From positions 62,001-126,000 of the forward strand of contig JAFJTR010000002.1 in the NCBI GenBank assembly GCA_022559985.1: DNA of 64,000 nt. The letters run 5' to 3'. Below the pieces are notes generated by a model. It did no database searches. It was not told where the DNA came from and worked only from the letters and a program-made list of their open reading frames with translations. The stretch comes from Parastagonospora avenae f. sp. tritici 18332-5. Its lineage: Eukaryota; Ascomycota; Dothideomycetes; Pleosporales; Phaeosphaeriaceae. This document shows, one piece after another, positions 11,424 through 21,836 of this stretch. The number at the start of each line of letters is the position of its first letter. Positions within the stretch are counted from its first letter, which is position 1. Position numbers and translations under genes: made by a program.

Positions 11424-11880
11424 AGGGTCTAAATAACATCTAGAAAGGATCACAGCATCGGGCCCTCCGTCGCTTCTGGATGCGCATCTTCGGGGCGCTA
11501 TGAACGACTCCATTGCGCACAAAATGTGGGGTTTTATCTTCGAAGTTTCCTAGCTTAAATACACTCGAAACAGGAGGCCAGATTGAATCCATGGTGGTAC
11601 TCGCGGCCCCTGCTCGGTTCAAAAGGTAGATCTTTCACTTCATAGGTCTGCGTAGGCTAAACAGAACACGAGATGGCGGAGTCAGGTCCTATTTTCCCGA
11701 AGCAATCCTGGGTGGTTCTTGCTAAACACTTTCCGCTCGGCGAAGCAATATGACGCACTAAATTAGACACAAAACATCGAGGCACTAGAGGGCATACAGT
11801 ACATTAGAAGAGCGAGCGAGCAATCATACATCAGCAGTACTTCTTCAACTTTCCCTATTTTACACATCTACTCCCTGTCC
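11424..11880. other. convergent intergenic stretch
   Basis: 457 nt between the 3' ends of the GH47 and MEF2 genes. It presumably holds both 3' untranslated regions and polyadenylation sites. No other feature seen. Confidence 0.5.
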
Positions 11881-14544
11881 TCAAAACTCCCGCATACTAT
11901 CCAAAACCTCTTTCTGCCGCTGACTCCCCATCTTCTCAAACCCATCTACACCCATCACGAACGTGCCCCTCCCACCTGTCAACGCCCTGAGGTGATTCAA
12001 ATACCCCACCATCTCCTTAAGCGGTACCCTCGCCACTATCTGCCGCTGACTATCTGCCAGTCCAGAGCCCATATCGCCTGTTCCCGATGCGAAAGGGTCG
12101 GGCGGCGTGTATATCAAGTTCGGATCGATGATCAACTTATCCTCTGCACCAGGTGCGGATGCAGAATCGACGCTATCGAGCGATAAAACCTGGCCGCCAC
12201 GCGAGGACGAGAGATCCTGGACGACGGCGCCAAGGGAGGATTCGTTGACGTAGACTGTCACCATCATCACAGGCTCGAGGAGAGCTGCAGGCGCCGCGGC
12301 GCATGCGGTGCGTAGATTTTGGTTGACTGCTGCGCGTGTGGCCATTGATATCGCGGTTAGCGATGTCTCGGGGAAGAGGTGGGTTTGGGCGTCGAGGTCG
12401 ATGCTGATGCGCGTGTTGGCAACGGGGAAGCCGTTGAAGGGGCCGCGCGCGAGGGCGGCGGAGGCGCCGGCTTGGACAGAGTGGAGGATGCCTGGGAGGG
12501 AAAGGTGGGGTGGTATGTTGGCTTTGTGGCTTGCGGAGTCGTGGCGGGAGAGGTTGGGGTGCGATATGTGGAGGGTGTTGTTGTCGGGCAGTTTGTATGT
12601 TGTTTCGAAAGTGCCATCTTCGACGTCGACTTGTTCTTGCACGCCGGGAATTATGGCGCTGTCGTCGATTGGTTCGGTAGATGCTAGTATGGTGGCTTTC
12701 GCGGTCTTTCCTGCAATCAGCTTGTCGAGATTGTGTGTGTATGAAGGTGCCGGTGTGGTGATAGCTTCTCGGTACCCGATTTCGATCTTACCTATGCGAG
12801 CCTTTGCTTTGAAGTCATTGAGTAGACGATCTCGTGCAATTTCAAGATGCAGGTCGCCCATGCCTGCTAGATGTGTCTGTCCAGATTCTTCATCGACCGA
12901 GAGATGCAAACTTGGATCTTCACGAAGCAGAATAGCCAAGCTCTCTTGAACATGTTTCTGCTCGCTCAGGCTATGTGGCTCAATACTGGTGAAGAAGACG
13001 GGAGGCGGAACATTGATTGGTCGCAGCTGAAGCGTGTCAAGTCCGCCAGGTGGAGACCCTTTCATCTGTAGACCACGATAGACTAGTAATGTATCGCCTG
13101 TTCGCGCATGCTTTAGACCTGTGATCACGCCAATCTGACCTGCTGCGACACTGTCAACTTCGACCGCATCGTTGGCCATCATCTTCAATAGACGAGGGGC
13201 GCGCTCTGCAACGTGAAGATTGGTGTTGTACAGCGTTGAGCCCTTGTCGATGGATCCCGAGTACACACGAACATAAACCAGTACTCCACGTTTCGCGTCG
13301 TTGACGACTTTAAAAGCTAGAGCACAAGCCTGGAGGTTTTTGACCTCGGCAATTGCAAGGCCTTTTGAAGGCAATTTGTCTTGCTTGCGAGTCGGTTTTG
13401 TAGTCTTTGGAGCTGCTCCAGAGCTCAAGAGCACAGCAAGTGTGCTGCTTTGGTTGGCAACGCTGATCTCTGGATCCGGTCGCTCGAGAGCAGAAGGTAG
13501 GAGATCAACCACTGCATCCAGGAGTGGCTGTACACCAATGTTGCGAAAGCTTGCGCCTGCAAAGACTGGTATGACGTTTTGTGGTGCTTGTAATACAACT
13601 CGACGCAACGAATGTATAATCTGAACACCGGAGATGGCGAGATGATCTTCGTCGTGCTCGAGGAAGTGTTCGACCATTACATCGTCATGCTCGCTGAGGA
13701 GCTCCACGAGGGCTACCCTTCCTTTCTTAATCTCGTTTGCAAAAGTTTTATCGGTTTTCTCCAACTCTTCGAGGCTGAACGCTTCGATATCTCTTCCGTC
13801 TCCTCCAGCCTGCCACAGCATACCTCGAAGATTCACTACATCGCCAACACCGGTAAAGTCCCCATTCCCACCTTTCCACCATGGAATTTGGCACACTGCG
13901 GGCCAGCCGTGCAGTCTTACGCCTATCTCCTTGACAGTGCGGGAAAAGGCGGCGCCGACTCTATCAAGTTTGTTGACGAAGATGATTCTTGGAATGTTGT
14001 ACTGTCCAGACTGCAGCCAGACTTTTTCTGTCTGGGCTTCCACGCCTGCTACGCCATCGAGGATGCATACTGCACCGTCTAATACACGAAGTGAGCGCAG
14101 GACTTCGAAAGTAAAGTCGGCGTGACCTGGTGTATCGATGAGATTGACATTATGCGGACTAGAAGATCGAAGCGTAGATTCGAATGAATTTGGAAGTAGA
14201 GGTAACGGTGAAGATGCCGGAGTATCTGGTGGCAGTGGCGGCCAGTGAAATGTGATGGCAGCGGACTGGATGGTGATGCCACGAGCGCGTTCAGCTGGTA
14301 GAAAGTCGGTCACAGTGGACCCTTCATCAACATCTCCAATCCGTCTAGTATGCCCACTATAGAAGAGCATTCGCTCCGTCGTTGTCGTCTTCCCTGCATC
14401 GATATGGGCGATGATGCCAATATTTCGCGTGGCTCTTGATAATGCGTCTGTCTGGAGCGGCGTCTGAGTAGACAGCAGCCTTCGTGGAGTCTTTACATTG
14501 TGCCGAACTACCCGACGAGCGCACCACACCAATGCGACCCGCAT
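11881..14544 (-). CDS. MEF2: mitochondrial ribosome-releasing factor 2 (EF-G2, Mef2)
   Basis: A single uninterrupted frame of 887 residues. The N-terminus (MRVALVWCARRVVRHN...) is Arg-rich and lacks acidic residues, as a mitochondrial targeting sequence should. The translational GTPase motifs follow: AHIDAGKTTTTE (G1), ARGITIQ (G2), DTPGHADF (G3) and NKLD (G4), then EF-G domains II-V, ending in a domain with GRGTFVMGVDGFEKM. The closest family is GFM2/Mef2, which with RRF splits mitochondrial ribosomes after termination and does not drive translocation. The assignment to Mef2 instead of Mef1 rests on the insertion-rich length and divergent domain IV, and is from recognition. It shares a ~210-nt divergent promoter with VPS17. 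Confidence 0.9.
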   Translation of the reverse strand: MRVALVWCARRVVRHNVKTPRRLLSTQTPLQTDALSRATRNIGIIAHIDAGKTTTTERMLFYSGHTRRIGDVDEGSTVTDFLPAERARGITIQSAAITFHWPPLPPDTPASSPLPLLPNSFESTLRSSSPHNVNLIDTPGHADFTFEVLRSLRVLDGAVCILDGVAGVEAQTEKVWLQSGQYNIPRIIFVNKLDRVGAAFSRTVKEIGVRLHGWPAVCQIPWWKGGNGDFTGVGDVVNLRGMLWQAGGDGRDIEAFSLEELEKTDKTFANEIKKGRVALVELLSEHDDVMVEHFLEHDEDHLAISGVQIIHSLRRVVLQAPQNVIPVFAGASFRNIGVQPLLDAVVDLLPSALERPDPEISVANQSSTLAVLLSSGAAPKTTKPTRKQDKLPSKGLAIAEVKNLQACALAFKVVNDAKRGVLVYVRVYSGSIDKGSTLYNTNLHVAERAPRLLKMMANDAVEVDSVAAGQIGVITGLKHARTGDTLLVYRGLQMKGSPPGGLDTLQLRPINVPPPVFFTSIEPHSLSEQKHVQESLAILLREDPSLHLSVDEESGQTHLAGMGDLHLEIARDRLLNDFKAKARIGKIEIGYREAITTPAPSYTHNLDKLIAGKTAKATILASTEPIDDSAIIPGVQEQVDVEDGTFETTYKLPDNNTLHISHPNLSRHDSASHKANIPPHLSLPGILHSVQAGASAALARGPFNGFPVANTRISIDLDAQTHLFPETSLTAISMATRAAVNQNLRTACAAAPAALLEPVMMVTVYVNESSLGAVVQDLSSSRGGQVLSLDSVDSASAPGAEDKLIIDPNLIYTPPDPFASGTGDMGSGLADSQRQIVARVPLKEMVGYLNHLRALTGGRGTFVMGVDGFEKMGSQRQKEVLDSMREF

Positions 14545-14752
14545 ACCCGTGACAGTGCAGATGCAATTGAGGATGGTGAAGAGGAGTCGCGAGGCACGTG
14601 ATGGCGAAAATGACGCCTGTCGAACGGTTCACGCCTTCCCCAGGTCTGACTAGTGCCAACGCCAAGCTACCGTCGACATCACCAGCCGAGCAACGCCCGT
14701 CCTTGATAGCTAGCAGCAGGTGTCCTTTGCTTCAATTACACGCGCTGCTGCA

Positions 14753-16772
14753 ATGGACTACTCTGCCCACGACTCGGATCTTCCCGGCGGCGGAGATCCA
14801 TGGGCCTCTTCACCGCAACATAATCGCCAGTCCTTCGGCCAACCTCCCACAAGCGACATCCCCTCGTCCCCGCTGCCTCCGCAAGCGTCGTCGCCTTATG
14901 GCCAGGGTTCGGAGCAGTATGGCTACATGGGCGACCAAGATGCGCAGAACCGCCCAAATACTGCCTCTTCCAATGGAGACCATTCACAGCAGTCGCCAGT
15001 AGCTGCCCAGGATGCGCCTCAATCGCAACAACCACAACAAGCCCAGCAACAAGCTCCTAGCCAGGGCCAGCAACCCCAGCGATACCATGGGACGCGTCCT
15101 CAAAGGCAGCAGCAGCACTACAAGCTCCAGGCCAAGGTCACGGGACTCGAGCGGAATGGCAAGAAGGATCCTGTCTTGAGATTTGATGTTCATGTACGTC
15201 ACTTTTCTGCATTTTGAATGTCTCCGACGCGAGTCGAATTGGCGTATGCTCAAGAAGCGGCTTGGAACGTTGTAGCAAACTTCATGCGCCAGAATCGCGA
15301 CATGTTCAGTACTCGTACAGATCAATGTGCTAGCATTGCTGCCTAGCATCGGCCAAATCTGAGTAGGAAGTCAATGCTGACGCTCTTATAGACCAACCTT
15401 CCGAAGTTCCGTACTACGCAATTCCGCGATGTCCGTCGGTTACACTCCGAGTTCGTGAAGCTCGGCGAGCACCTCATCTCAGCATGCCCAGAAGCCATCG
15501 TACCCGCGGTGCCACCGGCGACGACATCCGCAGGTGCGGGTACCGACGAAGATGAGGCGCGACTCAAGGCGTCTTTGCAACGATGGCTCAACATTGTCTG
15601 CGCCAACGACATACTCATACGGGACGAAGAGATGGTCTTCTTCGTGGAGAGCGATTTCGGCTACAGCCCAGTTGTGCGCAGGAAACAGCCAGCTACTGGC
15701 GTGAGGCGCAAGGTCATCAAGCAGTTTGCGCCACCACCGGATGACACTCCAGAGCTCGCGGCGGCTCGTCCCATTGTCAAGGCCTTCTATCTGGGCACCA
15801 TGGAGGCAGAGCAGAAGTTGGAGAAGGTTGTGAAGCAAAGGAGAAGTGAGTGTTGCCTGAATTGAAGAGAAGACATGAGTATGCTAACTGTACGCAGATC
15901 TCGGTGTCGCTGAATCAGACCTCGGGGCCAAGTTTGCGGCATTGCATGTGCAAGAGACACACGTGGGACTCTCGCACGCGTACAAGAAGCTCGGCAAGGT
16001 CATTCAGGCCACCGGCGACTTCCACGCCGCACAGGGAACGGCTGAAGCTACTACTCTCGGCGACCCTCTCCAGTACCACAGCAGCGACGCTTTCATCGCG
16101 AAAGAAACCCTTACGAACCGCCACATCCTACTGCGCGAGCTGTTGCAGGCGCAATCTCAAACAAAGTCAAAGCTCACAGCGGCCGACAGGCTCAAGGCCA
16201 GCTCGAGCGTAAAGCGAGACAAGGTGGACGAGGCAATTACTGCGCTGGAGGAAGCAAGAAGCCATGAGCAGTACCTCACCACAAAAGCTCAGCGTGTCAC
16301 GGCAAACCTGTTACAGGAGCAGAGGAAGTGGTTCGGACGGACCGCTCACGACATGAAGCAGGCTCTACGCGAGTACGTTATACGCGAGATTGAATCAGAG
16401 CGACGCACACTGGCTACACTTGAATCTGTCAGACCCGATATCCGAGCCATCGACAACACTGGCGGACTGTCGCGTCTAGGACGTGAAGCACACCCCGCAG
16501 TACGTCGCGCCTCACTCGCAAGCTCTCAGGGGCCCAAGGGAGATGCGTGGTCTGGCGTGCAGCGACGACCGGGAGATGGCCTGAACCGGAGTCTTAGTGG
16601 GACTCTCGCAGGACCTCTGCCGGAGGAGGACGAAGAGGAAGATGAGGAAGGAGAAACGCATGGCAGGAAGCGCGCAGTCAGCAAGACGGGAAGCCAGAAG
16701 GGTTTGGAGGAGGACGAGGACCGCATTGATGCAAGGAATGCCGCGAGCCGACTAGCCACTACGACCTTCTAG
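14753..16772 (+). CDS. VPS17: retromer sorting nexin Vps17
   Basis: Three exons (14753..15193, 15392..15845, 15898..16772) encode 589 residues. The first intron is long for this genome (198 nt) and starts GTACGT; the second (52 nt) has a GCTAAC branch site. A disordered Gln/Pro/Ser-rich N-terminus of ~115 residues leads into a PX domain (LQAKVTGLERNGKKDP ... FRDVRRLHSEFVKL), followed by a Vps5-type BAR coiled-coil region (VQETHVGLSHAYKKLGKV ... VDEAITALEEARSHEQYL). The C-tail is acidic and disordered. Vps17 pairs with Vps5 to form the membrane-bending half of retromer, returning cargo from endosomes to the Golgi. The ATG at 14753 is the first in frame; earlier in-frame codons are non-ATG. Confidence 0.88.
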
Positions 16773-18716
16773 CATCAGATTCGTAGCAGGCAGGGCTGAG
16801 ATGCGCACGCTGTGTGCTTTGTCCTCATAGTTGTTATTGCAAAAGATCATGATACCATTTGTAGAGTTGGCAAATTCGACAAAACTCGTATCAATTCGTC
16901 TCCAGCACGCTTTCAGTTGTAGTGGTCACTCAAACCCGCTAAAGAGCTTCCATGATGCAGGTACTGGATCGGTTGTTACTGCCCCACGTGGATACACACT
17001 CCCCAAGGTCGTGACGTCTTTCTTCAACTCCTTCACACATTTGTACCTCCATGTACGACCCAAGTGCTGGCGATTGATGATGTCGTCCAAGTCAGGACGC
17101 AACAGACAAACGCATCGACAGGCCAAGCACCCCAGACGACCCTGCATCAGACCTGGATCGGCTGTACGAACGGCAGTGGCAGATTAATTCGACCCTGGCC
17201 CGGATCGCTGGAAGCTGGAGTCCTGGTGGCAATCCCGCATCATTTGATCAGAGAGGATTGCGTGCCAACCTGGCGCAATTAATGAAGCGTGGCAGCGATA
17301 ATAAAGAGTGTGGAGTAGCTAGCGCGGAGCAGACAGGGCGTCGATATTGCTGCGCCACTGCGTCTGCAAAACACCTGCATGCTCCTCCCAAGCGCGTGAT
17401 GCACGCTGACCTTCTGGAACTTCGCGCCAACCGTCGTCTCGCATACATTCTTCCATGTATAGCCTGTGTTAGATCCTGCACATGTATGCGAAGCTCGCAG
17501 GTGGAAGGCTTGCAGTGCAGTTTAGCATCCTAGAGCTTAGTACAGCTTCGATATACCATCACTCTAGAACGAAGGTGGGATGAACGATATTGGACTTCGA
17601 GAGCCGATCCCCCGCATTAGAAGACGATGAAGGTCGGACCGGAGACCCTTCTCGTTGCGGGAGACTAGACCAGGGTTTGCAGCATTCATCTGGCTGCGCA
17701 AGACTGGTGTTTTGGCGAGACGACAAAGATGCAGCAAACTGTGGACCTGCTGACGCGACTGTTTTGGCTTGACTGTGCCACTAGACTGCCTACAGGATCG
17801 CGATTCATGGTTATTGGCCTGGAGTAACGAGCAGACTCATGGTGGGCTTCATAAAAGGGGGCCCCAGTCGGTCACGTTGGAAGGATTGATCTAAAGTCGT
17901 GGCAAAGCTGTCGTGGACGGGCAAGAAACCCCGTACGCGAACAAGGACCCGATGCTAAGATTTGAGCGACCTCCAAGGAAATTGCTTCATGCGCACTACG
18001 ATGTCACTCCTAGGGCAATATCTCGGACGAGCTCGCAGCTGGAGTCAGCATGGCTAAAGAACCATGTGTGACTCTCACGCAGCCCACCATCCGCCTTCCA
18101 GGCATTGGGGAGAGCTGCAGGTCAGAAGCCACAGTTTGCCCGACATGCTTGCGGCTAGCGAGCTGTCAAGCCGGCTACAGCTCCGTGCGGGACTGCCTGC
18201 GGGTAAAGTGCTGGCTCTCCCCAGTCTGGGCATACGACAATGGTGCCTCCTGTGGGCCTCTGCGAATAGAAACCAACGCGTGAGCGGAGGAACAGGGCTC
18301 TTTCTCGCAATTGGCGCGCAAGAGGTCCACCAACGGTAGTAACTCTCACACATTATGACTGATTTCAACCGGGATCGTCTTCTAGCGAGCGTGTCCTGTG
18401 GTCCAGTCCATGCAGGAGGGATCTCACGGCGCAGCCACTCGTATCCCATCTCGAATGACCTCGGAATTATTATGGCAGGCGTCTTTTAATCTGGTACAAC
18501 CCAGCTTTGTCGCGCACTATTTCGTTGCCCTTAGATTCATCTTGCACCACAAAGCTCTCTAGCACGAGAACAACGGTTCCCTGCTTTTGTATCATTGCTC
18601 TCCAGGCGTTCGACCCGCTGAACCCCGCCTCCGCATTACCCCGGCCTCGTTTCCCCACGCTTTTGAATCGGAACGGCAGAGCAGCACGTGAAGGCACTGG
18701 AGATAGTGGCGAATCG
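16773..18716. other. 1.9-kb stretch without a recognised gene
   Basis: Small frames occur on both strands, the longest about 120 codons, but none shows a family motif or a splice path to a neighbour. The right end should contain the promoter of the amidase gene, and an extra upstream exon of that gene is possible because its frame stays open to the left of the chosen ATG. Nothing repetitive was noticed. Confidence 0.4.
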
Positions 18717-20964
18717 ATGGGCAACATGCGGAAGGCTTCTAAGTTTTTCAGGAAGGCACTTTCTCAAAACGTCGATTCGCCCCCACCGAAAGGCTACATC
18801 GAGAAAGTCCAGGCTGAGCGCAAAATGTCGTTCACGTCGTCGACTGAAGGAGGCATGGGCATGCTACCAGAATTCGACCCGCTCATTGTCTCCGCGTTTG
18901 ATCTTTCAGAGTTGATGAATGCTCAAGCAATATCAAGTGTTGAGATTGTAGAGTTGTATTTGCATCAGATCGATCAGCATAATCGGAGAGGTCGCCAATT
19001 ACGGGCGCTCATATCCGTTGCTCCAAGACATGAATTGTTGAAGATTGCGAAAAAGTTGGATGACGAGCGATTGAGGGGGAAAGTCAGGGGGCCGTTGCAC
19101 GGCATACCGATAGTGGTGAAAGACAACATCATGACCGAAGAGCAGCTGGGCATGGATACAACAGTAGGTATGCAGACAGTCGATCGCTCACGCTTGTTGC
19201 GCAAAGTTAACAATCGAACAGGTTCATACGCTTTTGTTGGATGCAAGCCGAAGAAGAACGCAACCATTGTGGACAGACTGATCAAACGAGGGATGATCAT
19301 CATCGGCAAAGCAAATCTCACAGAGTTCTGTGGTCTCAAGAATCCTTCCATGCCTCCTGGATGGTCAGCCGTAGGCGGCCAGTGCCAATCGCCTTATGTT
19401 TCACGACACATTGCAAAGCGAAAACTGCACTGGGAACTTTCTGCACCGGGCGGTTCATCTACCGGATCTGCTGTTGCCGTAGCTTCTGGTTTCAGCACGC
19501 TTGCGATTGGTACAGATACCATTGGCTCGCTCATTACGCCTGCGAATCGTGCAGCTCTCTACGCACTGAAGCCGACAGTCGGCCAAGTACCAATGGACGG
19601 CATTTTCAACCTCAGCAAGACATTTGATGCAGTCGGCGGCATGGTACGTAATTCCAGAAGTCGCACGACCTACATACTGATTTCGAGTCACAGGCGAAAT
19701 CCGCAAGAGATCTTGTAGCCCTGATGGACGCCATGATGGTTCCCACTAGCAGAGAGAGTGACGAAGTAGTACCGCACAGATCATTTAAAATCAAATCCAG
19801 CTTCGGCAAACTCAGAATCGGATTTGTTGAGCCCACAATCTGGAAGACGTGGCGCAAAAGCGGTCGAATCAACGCTGATGCAGAGCGGTTCATGGTAGGT
19901 CGTCTCGTCCCGTGCTGTCAGCTGATTGTTGCCCTATGTCAGCGTCGTGGGGGCTCAGCTCGCCTGACTGAACATGGATCCGTGTAGTGTTCGAAGTAGT
20001 GCTGACCGAGTCTTAGTTGCAAAAGTACGATATGGTTGTGCAAAGCATGATCGAGATGGGTGTTGATATCGTGTACCCCGTCGAGTTGCCGAGCCAGTCT
20101 AGCCTTACCATCGATGGAAATAACTGTTTTGAGCCTGTCGTTTGTAAGTGCTACCATCTCGACATACTAGAATCCTGCTAATATCAATGTAGATTCTGAG
20201 TTCAAAGATTGCTTGACAGAGTTCATCCGAGACTTCAAAACAACCAAGATGCACTCACTCGCGGAAATCATCAACTTCAACCTCGAACACCCCGAGCTTT
20301 GCTTACCTCCATGTACGTCCCTACACATACTTCCCATGCATACAACCACTAACACCCCCCAGCCTGCCCCGATCAAAACGACCTCATGGCCGCCCTGCAA
20401 GCCCCCACCAAACGCGAAGAAATCAACGCCGCTCGTCAACACCTCCAAATCGCCGGCGGCCCCGACGGCCTCGACTACCTCTTCACTTCCTCCCAACTCG
20501 ACATCGTCATCGCCCCCGGCGACGCGCCCCTCTCCTCTATCGCCGCCGCCGCCGGCTACCCAACCGCGGCCTGCCCGCTCTCCGCGCTCAAACTCAACGG
20601 CCAACCCTTCGGCCTGACCCTCGCCTCGCGCCCCAACACCGAACACACACTCCTGCACTTCCTGACCGCATATGAGAACATTTTCCCGCCGCGCGCGCTG
20701 CCCCTGCCGCTTAGCTCCGTGCCGCTGCAAGACGCGCATCCGGAAATGCTGCCTGATCAGCCGATCATCGATCTGATTCTGCATGAGTGGGACACCAGGC
20801 GGTTCAGCTGTTCCGCGGATGCGTTGGCGGATTGGCTGAATGCGCGGTGGAGGAAGAGCGGGTATGAATTGAGTCCGGAGACGGTGTGTGAGGTGTTGAG
20901 GAGTAATGGGCGCATTGCGTTTAGGGGCCTGGGGGATGATAGTGAACATGCGTTTACGCGGTGA
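18717..20964 (+). CDS. amidase-signature family hydrolase
   Basis: Six exons (18717..19167, 19222..19643, 19694..19894, 20017..20143, 20193..20312, 20363..20964) encode 640 residues. The catalytic Lys is in VVKDNI; the Gly/Ser signature is APGGSSTGSAVAVASG, and the second serine block is IGTDTIGSLITPANRAALYALKPTVG, giving the Ser-cisSer-Lys triad. Intron 1 is 54 nt and has no stop, so a naive frame includes 18 extra residues; removing it gives TTVGSYAFVG, as in homologues. Introns 2-5 are needed to avoid stops. The C-terminal part (PCPDQNDLMAAL onward) is much more GC-rich in third positions than the rest. Substrate cannot be told; fungal members hydrolyse carboxamides, indole-acetamide or fatty amides. 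The start is uncertain because upstream in-frame codons are open. Confidence 0.85.
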
Positions 20965-21253
20965 TGAGGTTGGGATTGGTGTATGGCATTTTGTTAGCGT
21001 CGGCTGCGTCTGGCTCTGGTTTTGGTGTCGGTTGGGTTGGGGCCATATGATATCCACTTTAGTTTTTTCCCTGGTGTGAGTCATACTAGGTATGAAGAGA
21101 TTTTTTTTGAGATCCACTATCTGGAATGTAGTAGGTACGGGTGCACCATTGCCTTCTCTGCGATTGCATTGCAAAGTATGTTGATGCTCTGCCTTATAGT
21201 ATGTTCATTATATTGAGGTTACCGCCTGTTACTTCCATCATTCAACCAATCAA

Positions 21254-21325
21254 AGCTGATTGGCGCAGCGGAAGCGCGCCGGGCTCATAACCCGGAGGAC
21301 GCTCGATCGAAACGAGCATCAGCTA
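21254..21325 (+). tRNA. initiator tRNA-Met (anticodon CAT)
   Basis: 72 nt fold into a full cloverleaf with no intron. The 7-bp acceptor stem pairs AGCTGAT with ATCAGCT, so base pair 1-72 is A-U, and the anticodon stem has three G-C pairs below the CAT loop at 21286-21288 (GGG-CTCATAA-CCC). The T arm has A in place of T at position 54 (GATCGAAAC). An A1-U72 pair, a GGG/CCC anticodon stem and A54 together are the eukaryotic initiator hallmarks and exclude an elongator tRNA. It would deliver methionine to eIF2 at start codons. Confidence 0.96.
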
Positions 21326-21348
21326 TTTGGTGAAATATTCTTGTATTC

Positions 21349-21353
21349 TTTTT
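21349..21353 (+). terminator. RNA polymerase III terminator of the tRNA
   Basis: A run of five T residues begins 24 nt after the end of the initiator tRNA. It is the first T run long enough to stop RNA polymerase III. Confidence 0.6.
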
Positions 21354-21836
21354 GGCCTTTTAGCTTTGATTCAGCTATGCTACCATATGGACTCTGTTCG
21401 ATTCATCGTACTGACACATCTTCAGAACGAGCATGAGCCAATTAACCTCTCTTTTTGCATCTTTTTGCACATTGCAGGTGATCTGCCTCACGTACCTACT
21501 GTAGCATTCTTTTTCTTTTTGCTTCGTAGTATGAGATGTCGATATGTCATGCTAGCTCTGAGAGCCGACTTGTGTGAAACGCTAGTTAGTTTGATCAAGA
21601 TGGTTCACATACGCAAAGAAAGTTTTGTGTAGAATTTGTTCTAAATCATTCATTTGGTCTAGAATTACAGCACGAGATGCACATAAACATCTTCCGTGTC
21701 ACATAGCCGAGTCCTTCCAGCCAGGCTCGGAGAAGGTGCAGTAGAAGTATGCCAAATTGAAGGCCGTGAAAACAAGCAAATCATGTCGCTGATCGCTTAT
21801 CGACCTCGGTTCCCAGACGCAAAGGATACCAATCGT
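21354..21836. other. intergenic stretch beside the tRNA
   Basis: 483 nt, AT-rich, with no supportable gene. It covers the 3' side of the long orphan gene on the minus strand. Confidence 0.45.

Noticed and set aside
12308..12949. A 213-codon plus-strand frame inside MEF2
   Set aside because: It is the reverse complement of a well-supported GTPase gene and shows no family signature.
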